Source of the DNA: Diphasiastrum complanatum
Lineage: Eukaryota; Streptophyta; Lycopodiopsida; Lycopodiales; Lycopodiaceae
Assembly: GCA_029204225.1 (NCBI GenBank)
Contig: CM055094.1
Span: 6,879,990 to 6,943,989 of the forward strand
Direction: 5' to 3'
Length of the DNA: 64,000 nucleotides
Shown here: positions 23,472 to 36,211 of the stretch, in pieces
Layout of the letters: each line of letters starts with the position of its first letter
Numbering within the stretch: the stretch's first letter is position 1
The notes under the pieces: generated by a model
What the model saw: the letters and a program-made list of their open reading frames with translations, nothing else
Databases searched by the model: none
Told to the model about the DNA's origin: nothing
Made by a program: the position numbers and the translations under genes

Positions 23472-26400
23472 ACACCCTTCTGCGCGCTGCATGAGTGATA
23501 GGTCCTACACACAAGGATTGACAAACGCATTAAGGCCCACAAATTACAATAATCAGTTCAAAATGTATTTCAAGTGACAAGCATGCAACTTTATGCACAT
23601 TGAAATCAACACAGAATCTGGAGAGCCGACAAAAGTTAAAACTTAAAAGTTAAAAGTTACTACTATCTCGTGTCTAGTATCTACACGTTAGAAATTATAA
23701 TTTATGACTTACTTGGATAGGCTCTACAGTTTTTGGAGTCTACTCAAAAGTCTCAGGTTGGCGTGTACGTACACCAACCTCTCCAATTGCGTAGAGGAGA
23801 GTCGATTCCTCTTCTTCGTGTGAATCAGGGAATGAACACTCCAGTTTTTCTCACAAGCGATTGTAGTGCAGTCCTCTGAGACAATTCTGATGGCAAGGCG
23901 GCGCAATTTGGGGACATCAATTCCAAACTTGGTCCACCATGACACGGGATGCAGCTGGCCTGAATCACTGTTCAAAGAGGAGTCATTAGTTGCAAGTTAT
24001 AGCCATTTCATGTAACTTATGTAAGTAAATAAAATGTAGCTACCAACAATGTTTTTGAGCTCTTTGTTCAAGTATGGCCAAGTGGTTGGTGCTAATTTTT
24101 TCTATGTGTGCTTTTTATCCACCAACTGTGCTTCTAGTTAGGTGTTGAGCAAGCTTGATATGAAATGTAAAGTTTCTTTATTTCTCCCATGAGGAAGTAG
24201 GGAGTTCAATTGATTGGCTTGGCTCTTTAGTGCTAGCTTTTATTGGGATTGGGTCTGCTCTTCACCTTTGGAGAAGTGATAGAAACTCAGTACGTTGGTC
24301 GTTGTACAAATTTATGAAAGCTAATGTGGACATATGTGTATGCATGTGACCTGCACGTACTTTAGAACATTGACGACGTATGATGTAGCATTTGGGCCAT
24401 GCTTTGCATGATGAACTTGTTGGTCCGAGGCTTTTGTGATTGGACTTCATAGAGTTGAGGATTGCATGTCTCCTTTGTTATGTCTGTTATAATCCTAGAC
24501 ATAACATTGATATATAAAATATTTGTTGAAAAAAAGTACCCACGTTTTGAAATGGAACAGGCCTCTATGTTCTCAACATTTTTGGGACCTAGAAGTTCCC
24601 ATTTAAATTTCTAATGCAAGAAAGAGTAAAATTATAATGCAACTAATTAGTGAACAAATGAGTAAATGTTTGAAAATTTCAGTTATGATTCACAGTTTTG
24701 TATATTTTGTGGACCCACAAGTTCTCATACAAGTTTCTAGGTTCTAACAATATATATCTTTTTTGAAAATTTTGGGTTTTAGGGCAAATGATTGCAAAAG
24801 CCCCCCCCCAAAAAAAAAAAAAATGTAAATATGCAAACTTGTTAGCAAACTAAAACGTTTTGAGGATTGCAAACGCATGCTGGCAACTATGCAGTGTGGA
24901 CACTTCTTTCAATGGAGGCAAATTTACTTCCTACTACCATCTACGTGAATTCAAGTTTTTGTTATCTCTATGTATTTTGGACTGCCTTACTCAATTTAAT
25001 TTGAGACATCGCTTTGATCAACCTTTTGTTTGGAAGGTTTGTCCAATTTGGTGGACCTTCTGTTGGACCACTGTTTGATCTCATAAAGTTCATGTAGATA
25101 ATTTGAACTTGATTTTATGGATGGAAAGGGCCAACTCTGCGGCCCTTCTGCCTTGTGATCCTGATAGCAGGATTGGCTTTGTGGAAGGGTTAGGCCCTTC
25201 CTCCCCTCATAGCATCATGAGCATTGCATCGTCAAATCACTTTATGCTCTCTACTTTGAAAATCATGATTCAGTTATCTTTTCATATTTTTCCTGAATAT
25301 TACGGGAGCTATATAAGAAACCTTAGAGAGCCTTTCAAGTGATATTGCAAAGTTTTGTTTTGAAAAAAGTGAAGGTCTCTCTTTTTCATTCTAGCATCGT
25401 GGGTTACATGTTTTAGGACAGAGGAACAGTTCTCAACAGGTTGACGGAGCCTGCTGTCTGTAAAGCTTTGTGGATGTTTGAAACCCTTTTTGTCTGTGCT
25501 GGTGGAGCAGAGAAGGAGAACCTTTGTCTTTACGGTCTTCCCAATGGATCATGGGAGGTGAACTTGCCTGCAGAGGAGGTTCCTTCAGAGCTTCCTGAAC
25601 CTGCCTTAGGCATCAATTTTGCACGTGATGGCATGCAGCGTAAAGATTGGCTATCTCTAGTGGCCGTCCACAGTGATGCTTGGCTGTTTGCAGTTGCATT
25701 TTATTACGGAGCTAGGTTTGATAAAAATGAAAGGTAAAATTTTGTAGGAATTTGTTTCAAAATGTTTTATCATGTGCTTTTAGTGGTGCTAGAACTATAA
25801 TATGTTTACTATTTTTTAAGCCAAAGAGTTTTATTTGGGTGGGTATAGCAGGGAGCATCTGTTCAACATGATGAATGATCTTCCAACCTTATTTGACATA
25901 GTGACTGGAAGAAAACTGGTGAAGGAGAAAGCAAGTGCCAATAGTGGAAATAAGACAAAGTCAACAGTGAAAGTGGTAACAACAGTGCTATGCTTGATCG
26001 TTTTATTTTATTCCTATTCATGATTCTTGTAACCATTTGAAAGTAAGAAGTAGAACAGTTTGACCTTTCATTGACACCGAATTGACAAAAAATGTTTCTG
26101 CTTTTCTCTGAAGTGGCATTCAGTAGCTTGAGAGAGCCAGCCCCCCAGAGATGCAGTTCCGAACTGCGAATCGCGGTTTTTTCTAGGGTTAAGAGAATGT
26201 TTTTTTTTTTTTGATTTTTTGATTTTGGTGGACCCGTATTCAAACCGTAGGTAATAGATTACAGATTTGTTTTCTTGTAGACAATAGTAACAGTGGTGTT
26301 ACAAGTTGAGCATCTTCGTACTTTGACTTTGACAGTGTCGATTGATACTAAAAGTAATTGTAACTTTCCAACAGAGATCAGCCTTCTAGCGATCCATCAT

Positions 26401-27403
26401 CGAGAGTCAATTACTTGTCTGAATCTGCAATGTAATAATGATCAGTGAGCAATTTGGGACAAACCTGGACGCAGATCTGGCACCTTCAACACTGATTTCA
26501 GTGATTCTCTTCAGCACTGTTACGATGGTTCTCGTAGAAACAAACCTGTAATCTATTCAGCATTCTCTTCAGTATCTTCAGCACTTTTAACACTGATTTC
26601 ATTGATTCTCTTCAACACTGATTTCAGCGATTCTCTTCAGCGAATTGCGATTCGCTGCAACACTGCTCGAGTCCTACTTCACTTTCATTGATTGATTGTG
26701 CCAACACCACCTTTTGTTGTACGATGATTTTTAGGAACTTTTGCTAATGATTCGTTTTTTCTTTAAGTTTTGAAATGCTTGCCACTCGGCTTGTTTGATT
26801 ATTGAGTTACAAAATTTCACGGGAAAATAAATTCTCTTGTAGCTTTAAGCAATGCAAAAGTCAATACGCTTGGGATTATACAATCTGAGAATTAAACATT
26901 GTACTTGGCGTGGTCAGTAAGATATTTATGAAAATTTAAATATTTGCAGCACTGGTTTTCTACTTTTTACAATATACTTCTAGTTCTTGCTATCACGGCA
27001 GTGCTGATGCTTGTTATTGTTAAAATTTAGAAAATTATTGTTGATTTTTCAACTTTGGAGATGATTTACTTGAAATGTTTCACTGCTTATCTACTTTTGG
27101 TTTTTGATTTAGAATGCAGCTGAAGTTCAGACTACTAAAGTGGCTAAACCCACTCCTCCAAAAGAAGAGTCATTCGAGGAGGAAGATGACGAGGATGAGA
27201 ATGAGGATGAGGACGAAGAGCATGGTGATACTTTTTGTGGAAGTTGTGGTGGCAAATATACAGCTGATGGGTTTTGGATAGGCTGCGATGTTTGTGAGAA
27301 ATGGTTTCATGGGAAGTGTGTTAAAATATCAGCAGCGAGAGCTGAACACATCAAACAGTACAAATGTCCACAATGCATTGGTAAAAGGGCTCGTCCTTCG
27401 TGA
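21221..27403 (+). CDS. Alfin1-like PHD-finger protein (five exons, 257 residues)
   Basis: Nuclear chromatin reader of the plant Alfin1-like family, whose PHD finger binds H3K4me3. Exons: 21221-21323, 22016-22048, 25511-25733, 25852-25975 and 27113-27403; every junction is GT-AG and the reading frame is continuous. The family-specific N-terminal domain runs from [18 protein letters not shown] through [19 protein letters not shown] and [15 protein letters not shown] to [10 protein letters not shown] (about residues 1-135). A Lys/Ser linker and an acidic run (about 183-197) follow, then a C4HC3 PHD finger with ligands C203, C206, C219, C222, H227, C230, C246 and C249 and the cage Trp in DGFWIGCD. 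Length is typical for the family. The exon 4 donor is ambiguous by one codon (25972 or 25975); 25975 has the better GTAA context. The start codon follows GGAGGAG and begins the conserved N-terminus. Confidence 0.96.
22521..22553. repeat. Perfect 12-bp inverted repeat with TTCGAA cores, Alfin1-like intron 2
   Basis: CCGATTCGAACC (22521-22532) and GGTTCGAATCGG (22542-22553) are exact reverse complements around a 9-base loop. Further CCGATTTGAACTGG and CGGTTCGG words flank it. Similar words mark the ends of the hAT-like element at 56520-57326, so this is probably a transposon subterminal region. Confidence 0.85.
23207..23975 (-). pseudogene. hAT transposase C-terminal remnant inside Alfin1-like intron 2
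   Basis: The minus strand encodes a hAT dimerisation region: [20 protein letters not shown], then [20 protein letters not shown], then [20 protein letters not shown]. This matches the W-W, S-x-x-C-E-R-x-W-S and K-R-N-R-L landmarks of plant hAT transposases, with CERN changed to CEKN. A probable intron follows, then an acidic tail ([14 protein letters not shown]) with two in-frame stops. The DDE core was not found. hAT elements move by cut and paste; this copy is dead. It is antisense to the host gene and confined to the intron. Confidence 0.82.
26140..26690. mobile_element. Possible non-autonomous hAT-like insertion in Alfin1-like intron 4
   Basis: Near the left edge is CTGCGAATCGCGGTTTT (about 26163), and near the right edge GCGAATTGCGATTCGCTGC (about 26640); GCGAATCGC occurs there in inverted orientation. 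Between them TTCTCTTCAGCACTG-type words repeat four times (26505-26650). There is no coding. Boundaries and target-site duplication are not established. Confidence 0.42.
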
Positions 27404-30400
27404 GCCATTCGATTTCCAGCATTGGGACATTCTTTCATATTCAGATGATCTCGTGTGACCTATCTGCTCAATGCTTGGTTGTAATTGTGTTGCCTACATC
27501 GTCTATCTAGGAACATTTGTTGTACACTGTATGTAGGTCCAGGATTTTCAACTGTAGTACACATTCTGAAGCATACAGTCAATTTTCTAGTGAAAGTTTG
27601 TGCTAATTGTGTCAGAGTTCTTTTATCATCCGGCTGCACTTGTAACAGAATCGAACAGATGATAAGCCTTTATGTACCTTTGATTGTCTTAGATTGCAGA
27701 TTAAATCTTTGATGATGTTGAGGCAGTCATATGTTACTTTGAGGCCTTATTTTCTATCATTTCCTTGATTAGAACATGCTTTTGATGCTCAAAACACCAT
27801 TATCTGATCCAGACTCCTTCAGATAGCTGTTTCACTAAGATCTACTTGCAACATGGAAACATATGTATAAAGTCCTAGGGATCATACCTGGTGCGAGGTC
27901 CCTTGCCTGGGGGCAGTGGTCCAAGGGCCATGTAAACTGCGATCACGGAGACTGTACCCGAAAGTGTTAGCTTGCATGAAAAGCAATTTCTGTTGGGACA
28001 AAACTAGCTTACATGCACTTACATCGCAGCAGGCCGTTATGCCTTTAAAGCCCTGCTGCCATTAACAAGGATTTTATGGTGTCTAATGTTCTAAAAAATA
28101 TGAAGAAAAAATCTCGTGAGTTGTTGGTGAAGAGCAAACAGGAGAAATCTCATTTGAATTCTGACACTAGGGTCTGAATACTATTATGTAATAGGCTCAC
28201 CTCAGTTCTACCCCACCCCAACCTTTCCCTGGCTGCCCCCGAGTTTTGATGAACTGTAACCCTCTACTTTTATCAATGATCTATGCAGATCATAACGTTT
28301 GAACACTTACCAACAAAGTTAATGAGGAAGGTTTATAATTAGGTTCTGTCCGGTTCAATTTCTCAGTTACAGAATCAATAGTAACTGTGCCACATGGGCT
28401 CTTTGGATGCCTTGGTAGTTCCGTTGCATATCAAATATTTTCAATCTTAAGTGGACCTTTGGCCGGTTATCTGCCCATGAGTGCACAAAAGCCCCAACCC
28501 AAGTTATCACCACACCTCGCAAGCGAACTGTTATTGATTACAGTTGCAGCCTCAGGGTTAGCCTCAGGGTTGGAGCAACACTCCTTTTCCATCGCCTCAT
28601 AAATACTCCCAGTATCATTCAGAAAGCTCTTTGTCTGAAATGCATTAACATACAAACTTCATAGTTAAGGATGAAGAATCCAAATCTTTTTAAAATTCTG
28701 ACTGATTGTTATTGAAGGCCATATATAGTGGTTCTTTAGACCTGTAAGCTACCTTTCGGAAGTTTGCATTGCTGCTTGCAAATCAATGTGTGTCATGCTT
28801 ATGTAACATGGCTTTTATTAGATTTGTGATAAGCTCATTCATTCTAAAGCTGAGCACAGGCTCTCTTTTCAAATCGAGAAATTTCTGCTATATTGGAATT
28901 GCCAATCATTTGTTCCAGACGTGTACTTAACCATCTAAAAGAAAATATCGAGTGGTCACCTCTTCTAAAGATTCTCGTTATCAACAAATACTGACCCAAT
29001 GCGAAGAGCACTTTGCTTGAAAATGGATGCTGTCCATTTCTTCTTCTGCTCCCAACATTTGTGATTGATAGGTAATTTTGAGTTTTGTTCCATGGCATTA
29101 TCAGTAATTCCCCATTACTGAAGATGTGTAAAAGAATACTACTTCCTTTGAAAATCTTAATTCACTATCGAGAATTAGAATATGGGAGAACATTAGGTCT
29201 CTTGATTGCAAGGGTTTTTGAAGAAACCGACCAAAATGGGTCCGAATGTTCCGTACATTTCGGAGCGTACTGGGCCGGAACGGGCAACTAAGATAGAGAG
29301 ATTCCTGAACTTGTTGATACTGGTGCAGTCAATGGGGACAAGCTTGACTAAACCTTGAGCCTTAGGAAAGCCTGTGAATGATATAGCATCTTCGTATTAA
29401 TCCCTTTCAGTTGATCCCAAGATGACAATCAATTTCTGGAATTTCTCTCTATTGATAGATTTGAGTTCCTTTTATCCTTCAGAGGATGTCTTGTGTATGC
29501 ATAGATATTCATCGAAATTTGAATTGGTTCTCTCTATCAGGTTCAGAGCTTCTAATAAGAGCTGTTCATTCTTTACTTTTGGAATACAAAATGGCCAACC
29601 AAAAGTGTGATATACATTTATTTCTTCTGCTTGTTGTTAACTTTTTGAAAAAGGAGGTTCATCTACGAATGAATTTACTCTATCAATCTATAACTTGCTT
29701 GGCATCCATATTTCTCGGTTGGTTTACTACGAATGATGCACTTCGATATCTCAGCTGAATGATGCACTTCGATATCTCAGCTAAGTAAAGTTTAGTCTTG
29801 AAATCACAAGATTCATCTCCTTGGCAAGGGTACAATCAATCTAAAAGATAACTTCCTACACGAGTTAACATTGTACAGGTTTGTCCACCTACATCTTTCC
29901 TTTTTCTGACACATTGTGCCATTAAAGACATTAATAAAAATATTTGATCAATTCAATAAAAAAAATGCGCTTGGATGGAGTAGTTGATAAACATTGAAGG
30001 CTTAACCACGGAGTATTTATAAATTTGAACTCTGCACTTTTCCTTCCAGATTCCATTATGGTAGTTGGACATTAAGACTATTATCAACTTTTGCAAGTTC
30101 GGGGTTTTTGGATTGAGAGCAACCACGTTTGAGCTTACATGATTGAGAGCAAGCACGTTTGAGCTTACATGTACTTCGTGTCCCAGCATGCATAGTAGGA
30201 TTTCCAGCCATAATGCACTTCTCAATAGGAAGAACCGGAAGATAATTCAAATGCTACTTGTGCATTGTTATTGTTGAGGACTAAAATGTGCTGATCATGT
30301 CTATGAAACATGGGAAAAATGTAGTGACGTGCAAGTCTATCTATGCATTTGAAGTAAGATTGGACAAGAGCTACAATTCTTCATAGAAATAGTAAATGTA

Positions 30401-31031
30401 AAACACTTGTTACTAATCCTTATAATGCTTTTTGGTTCTAAGGGGAGGTTCGAACTTGGGATCAAAGAAATTTTGGATGCTAAGCTAACCAACTTGGGCT
30501 CGATTGGGTTTCCTAATCCTTATAATGCTTCTTGGTTTCCAAGTGGAGGCTAGAACTTGAGACCAAAGAAACTTTGAATGCTATAATGAGGGCATGCTTG
30601 ATAATATGCCTGAATTTATTTCCTTTTAGCAAGAATACCATTTTTTATGTTGATAAGATAATGATAATGACCATTGGATAGCGAAGTCCCCTTAAACATT
30701 CAAGTTGATAGTAACTATTTTGTTTTTCCTCGGACATTGCCCATGTGTGGGTGGAGTTTGAACTTGGGAGGTCAATCCCACACCAAGAACCCTCTACCAC
30801 CACGTATTCCTCCCTTGTGCTCTATCTATGGGTATCAACACTTCATATCTCACATTTGTCAAATTTGAAACATGAATGTAAATGTTTGAATATTTGCTTT
30901 GTCTAGGAAGAAAGTGCCTAATAGCTCTAGGAATATCAAGCAACTTTCTTTAGTATCAATTTTGTCTATATAAAGTTCAAAAGCGCCTTCAAGATTGTAT
31001 TCTATTCTTCATGTTTATTAACAACATATGC
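27404..31031. other. Alfin1-like 3' UTR and gene-free downstream region
   Basis: The first few hundred bases are presumably 3' UTR; no canonical AATAAA was singled out. No other gene was recognised. Small exact or near-exact tandem pairs: 26 bp at 29731-29782, 30 bp at 30111-30170, and a 100-bp-spaced divergent pair at 30413 and 30513. Confidence 0.6.
30413..30590. repeat. Divergent tandem duplication, 100-bp period
   Basis: Both units start CTAATCCTTATAATGCTT and carry GGTT(C/T)(T/C)AAG(G/T)GGAGG followed by a GAACTTG word and (A/G)(T/C)CAAAGAAA. The first contains GGTTCGAACTTGGGAT, a word common at plant retroelement and tRNA-derived sequences. No tRNA cloverleaf could be folded by eye. 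Confidence 0.72.
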
Positions 31032-34000
31032 GAATGCTATCAGCTCCTGGTTCTAACTTCTATATCTGGAAGTTAAAACTCCGGATGATGTTGATAGATA
31101 TAGATTTTTGGGATGTGCTGACTTGAAACCAGAATATGGTGATCAAGCGAAGGCATGGAAGATCAAAGATCAGAAGGCCTTAGCATGCATCACACTCAAT
31201 TTGGCTAACTCCCAAATATCCCATGTTACCACATGCAAAACCTCTAAGGATGCATTAGATTTGCTATCAAATCTCTATGAGACTCATGATGTAACCAGTA
31301 GATTACATCTAAGAAGAAAGTTCTTTACTCTTAGCATGTCTGATTCTACTACCATCACTTCTCACATCAACAGCTTCAAATCTTTATTGGATCAGTTATC
31401 AGCTGTAGGATGTGGTATTCAAAATGATAATGTCATCATGACCTTTCTTTCTTCTCTTCTAAAGTCATATGAGCACTTTTGGTGATGATGTCCACACAAC
31501 CCAACCTCACTTTTCAAAAGGTGATTGGTCACCTACTTCAAGAAGAAATGCGGAGAAAGACTAGCAGCCTGTCTATCAAAGACAAATCCATGGCTCTATA
31601 CACCAAGAAGAAAGACTACTCCAAGGGCAAGAATCAAGTGCTGTAGCAACAATAGAGGCCTCATACTCAAGGTGAGAATAGTGGATCATGAAAAAAGATT
31701 TTCTACAGATATTGCAAGAGAGCCAATCATGACATCAAGGAGTGTCATATCTGGATCTACAACGAGGCAAAGAACAACAACAACAGTAGCCAGACTCCTC
31801 CAACAGGTGGAATTCAAGGATCAAGATACACATTTGTTAATGTCTTACAACAAGAGCAACGAAGATTGTGATAGCTGATACTTGGACAACGGCGCTACCC
31901 AACACATGACCTCTCGCAAGGATTGGTTTAACGAGTATGCAGCTTACAGCAGAGATCAATTCATCTACCTCGGAGATTCAAGCACCATATGCATGGAAAG
32001 CAAAAGAACAGTGAAAATTACTTTCAACAAAGATCTTTCTATTTGTGTTTCCAACGTCTTTCACGTTCCTCAGCTTTCAAAAAATCTGTTATCAGTCTCT
32101 AAGATAACTGATGAGGGCTACACTGTTACTTTTTCATTTGAGCAGTGTACAATATTCGAGAAAGATACTACTCTGACTACATGCACTAGAGTTGAAAATA
32201 TTTATGTACTCTCTAATTCAGTTGCATTAGCTAGTATCTCTAATGAAAATGTAAACAATAATGCTATTCTGTGGCATAGTCGATTTGGACATGTAAATAC
32301 AAGATCACTTTCCTATATGCATTGTAATAACTTCGTTGATGGATTGTATTTCCCTTCTTCATTAGATAGGAGATCTTTCTTTTGTGAATCATGCGTCTAT
32401 GGCAAACACTCTAGAAGCAAGTTTCCCAAATCACATTCCATCAAAACAAAGCATGTATTGGATCTTGTACATAGCGATCTCTGTGGTCCAATGCCAACTC
32501 CGTCCTTAGGGGATGCAATCTATTTTATCACTTTCATAGATGATTATTGTAGATGGTCTATATTCATGTTCATTAAGCACAAATCTGAAGCCTTTGAATG
32601 CTTCAAGAGATTCAAGGCCATGGCTGAGACACAAACGTCTACAAAAGTGAAGGCACTCTGAACTGATTAATGAGATGTCCGACTACATGGTTGAACATGG
32701 CATTAGAAGACAGTTCACCACTTCCTATTCACCTCAACAAAATGGGATTGCAAAAAGGAAGAATCGAACTCTTCTCAACTCAGCCAGATCCATGCTACAT
32801 CAAGCACACCTATCTGTGAAGTTTTGGGTAGAAGCTACTGCCATAGCCTATTACGTGCAGAACAGATCCGGCACCGAAGCTGTCAACAACAAAACTCCTC
32901 ATGAAGTTTGGCATGGGCACAAGCCTAGTGTCAGGCATTTAAAAATCTTTGGTTGTATATGTTTTGTTCACATTCCTAGACAACTTAGGAAGAAGCTGGA
33001 TCATAGGACAAATAAATGTATTTACATTGGCTATTCTGATGAACATAAAGCTTATAAAGTTCATTATCCATCTACCAATGTAGTATTTGTCTCTAGAGAA
33101 GTAATATTTCAAGAACATACATACTATGATTTCAAACAGCCATCGATAAACGGTGCTATATCATATCATCCTATTTTACATAGTATGGATTCTTTCAACG
33201 TTGATGTTCCTTGTACAGAACCTACAGCTACAGCTACCTTCTTGTGTTGAGACTGATAGTGAAGTACTTGACTTAGCAAAGTACCCTTATCATTCACTAA
33301 TAGGATCTTTGATGTACGCAATGTTGTGTACTAGACCAGATTTAGCATACACTATTAGCACGTTAAGTCACTTGGTTGGGGTCCTAGCTGTCACCTGCCC
33401 ATAACTTGGGCTACCTAACCACGGCTTTGACATCATGAACTGTTAGATTCATTGAAGTTTAGATCACATTTTATGTTATGATGGAAATGTTATCGACCCA
33501 CTTGTCCTACAAGACTACTCCAACTCAGATTGGGGAGGAACAGTGTCTACCAGAAAGGAATAGTCTCCTCAAACTGAGATAGAAAAGAAGGAGATGAAGC
33601 GCTACCCGTTTCAATCCATTATCTGCTCACTGATGTATGCAATGATCTACACACGACCAGACCTTGCAAATTCGATCGGTATACTTAGCCAGTTTATGTC
33701 AAATCCAAGCTTAACTCATTAGAAAGCACTAACAAAGGTCATGAAGTACATCCAAGCAATGAAAACTCTCATCATCTGCTATGGAGACAGCCAAACTGCC
33801 AACATCCTTGAAGCCTACACAGATGCAGATTGGGCAGGAGATGTCGACACGAGAAAGTCAACTTCTGGATTTGTATTTTATACGACCAAGGCCCAATCTC
33901 ATGGAATAGTTGGAAGCAACCTCGGTTGCATTATCATCAATGAAATCCGAATATAAAAAGATGATCTGGCTAAGACAACTGCTTGTAGACATCAACCTTG

Positions 34001-34260
34001 AACAACCACTTCCTACAACAATCTATTGTGAAAATCAAAGCACAATAACATTATCTCTCAATCCGAGATTTCACTCTCGAAGCAAACATATTGAAATAAG
34101 GTATCATTACCTTAGAGAAAAAGTGCATAGAAAGAAAGTAGCATTGGTTTTCTGTAGAACAAACTACATGGTGGCAGATTACTTCACAAAGGCTCTATGA
34201 AAGGAGCAACATCTCAAATTTAACGATATGTTATATCTGAAGATCAAGGTTTTTCAGGAA
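31032..34260 (+). pseudogene. Ty1/copia polyprotein remnant, element E (RT largely deleted)
   Basis: Gag begins near 31032 (SNFYIWKLKLRMMLIDIDFWDV) and runs with frameshifts to 31485. The zinc knuckle near 31703 reads YRYCKRANHDIKEC, with the first Cys replaced by Tyr. The protease is DNGATQHMTS at 31885 (DSG to DNG). Pre-integrase and integrase follow (LVHSDLCGPM near 32466); the segment with the second catalytic Asp is deleted at 32660, and the catalytic Glu is Lys (NGIAKRKNR). After 33245 nearly all of RT is missing. Two versions of the RT/RNase H junction follow (SLIGSLMYAMLCTRPDLAY near 33297, SIICSLMYAMIYTRPDLAN near 33618), then RNase H (YTDADWAGDVDTRKSTSG, ending VADYFTKAL at 34197). 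Confidence 0.92.
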
Positions 34261-34276
34261 CCACATTAAGGGAGAG

Positions 34277-34970
34277 TGTTAGATTTCTTATGCTCAGTCT
34301 TAAACAAATCGTTCAAGTAATAAGCATCCTGAAAACCGAAGGCCGACTACATGTTTCAGACCTTCGCATTTTTTCCTTTGATATTTTTTGTGCCTTAATC
34401 ATTTTAGCCACCTTCATCTTTTTTTGTCTTTTTCACACCTTGTGAAAAATGCGACACAGTGGCCAAAATGTCTTGGAATCCATTTCAGGCCTACCTTCAT
34501 CTTTTTTGCCTTTTTCACTACCTTTGCTCTAAAGGCACCTTTGGGATTTACACAACTTCAGTCTAAGGGCACCTTCGAGTTTTTTGGATTTTTGCTACAT
34601 TGGCAGACCGACGTCGCCAACTTATCATCAAACCTAATAGTCAAATATCCCAAGGGCGGTTACCTACTTTTGTACATATACAAAGACTGGAGTAAATGGC
34701 ACTTAAGGCTTATAAGATATTTATCTCTCGACACTTGTAAATATATATATACTAGCTGAATCAAGCTAAGTAAGTGTGTTCTTTTTCAGAGTTATCTATA
34801 GCCAGCGTTATCATGCTCAACAAGCTGAGTTATTACTTCAAGCCATTGTACTCACTGATGATATTAATCAGAGTGCAAGTTTTGTCTCACTACTGTATTG
34901 TTCATTTGTGCGATTCCATATGAATCATTCTTCTTGAATATTTCTGCATTGTTGTGTTTTGGTTCCTACA
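34277..34970 (+). repeat. 3' LTR of copia element E
   Basis: Starts TGTTAGATTTCTT right after the polypurine tract AAGGGAGAG and ends near TTCCTACA (about 694 bp). It contains TTCGCATTTTTTCC and GTGAAAAATGCGACAC in inverted arrangement, reminiscent of the hairpin units at 16216. A TATA run lies near 34743. Confidence 0.72.
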
Positions 34971-35125
34971 CGCCTACGCTCAAAGCTTCGAGCTTCCGCT
35001 GCCGGTCATCCCTACATTTTATGACATTAAGGTGGGATAGTGATATGATAAAATAGAAAGCATCTAATTCTAACAACTTGGCATATAGTTAGATCTCTAT
35101 CTTTGTGTTCTAACCCTTTTGACAA
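34971..35125. other. Junction between two copia remnants
   Basis: No feature recognised. Confidence 0.4.
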
Positions 35126-35510
35126 GTGGAGGGATGCTCACCGACCAATCTACACTCCCTACATATATAGCTGCCACACATGCTACCAAGGAGGCAATTT
35201 GGCTGAGGAACCTGCTTGCATAAATTGACCTTATTCAGTCACACCCAATGACCCTCTACTGTGACAATTAAAGCACAATTGCACTATCTCTGAATCTGAT
35301 ATTTCATTCTCAAAGTATGCATATTGAAATAAGGTATCACTATCTTAGAGAAAAGTGCAAAGCAAGAAAATTTCTTTGGTTTACTGCAGGACAGATTTAC
35401 AGGCAACATATTACTTCACCAAGGCACTACCAAAGGAGCACCATCTCAGATTTAAGAATTTGCTAAATCTAAAGGTCGAAATTTTTCAGGATCCACATTA
35501 AGGGGGAGTG
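35126..35510 (+). pseudogene. Ty1/copia RNase H C-terminal fragment, element F
   Basis: Degenerate reading THATKEAIWLRNLLA, then TLYCDN, stop, STIALSLN, then HIEIRYHYLREK, the last third of a copia RNase H. It is closely related to element E (YCENQSTITLSLNPRFHS; HIEIRYHYLREK) but in separate frames with stops. The polypurine tract AAGGGGGAG follows. Confidence 0.85.
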
Positions 35511-35518
35511 TTGGAATT

Positions 35519-36060
35519 CATGCTCAAGCCCAATTCCATTAGGTAATGAGCATCCTGAAAAAAAAAAAAAAACCTATTTATATCTATCCTTGAAAAATAA
35601 CAAAAAAAAAGAAAAAAGAAGACTCGAACTTTTTACAGAAGATCGAAAAATTTGGAGTCAAATCCAATGTTATGCTTGACAAAGTGAATTATCTCCACCT
35701 TGGGTCGAGTCAAATCTGGTCTAACTATCTCGACCCTAGTTCACTGTATGTTTTCAACCCCCAGTATATTTTTTGACCCTTTGTAAAATCTGAGATTGTC
35801 AACTCAGAAATCCGACCCACGTTATGACATTGACAGGTCGCTTACCTCTATACATACATTTACTGGTAAAATGACGGCTACCTACTGCAGGACAAATGTA
35901 GTTAATTAAGTAGATTAATGTCAATCTTTTAATGTACTGATCAATTGACATCCAACCATCAATGCAGATCTACAATGGAGTCAAGGCCTTGATCAAGGTT
36001 ATCATCCTGTAGGCAGTATTTATGTAAGTGATTTGTTCAATCAGTTTGTGATTAACGAAC
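35519..36060 (+). repeat. 3' LTR of copia element F (right end uncertain)
   Basis: Starts TGTTGGAATTCATGCTCA directly after AAGGGGGAG and shares GAGCATCCTGAAAA with the element E LTR. A run of A follows at about 35560. Homology fades after about 36000, so the LTR is probably truncated. Confidence 0.62.
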
Positions 36061-36089
36061 TCAACTGAAGCTATGCCATATTGTTTAAA

Positions 36090-36210
36090 TGGGGCATTGA
36101 CTATGTCAGTCCTATTCGTTTGGTTGTGCGTGGATCACAAGCACATTACATTATCGTAGCCACTGACTACCTGACCAATGGGTCAAAGCCAAGGTAATAA
36201 GGAAGGGTGA
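36090..36210 (+). pseudogene. Ty3/gypsy integrase core fragment
   Basis: Reads KWGIDYVSPIRLVVRGSQA, then HYIIVATDYLT followed by a frameshift into WVKAK. This is the first catalytic Asp region of a gypsy integrase, matching LDYIGPINPATKSSQARYII on the minus strand at about 44190-44230. Only about 40 codons remain. Confidence 0.85.
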
Positions 36211-36211
36211 T

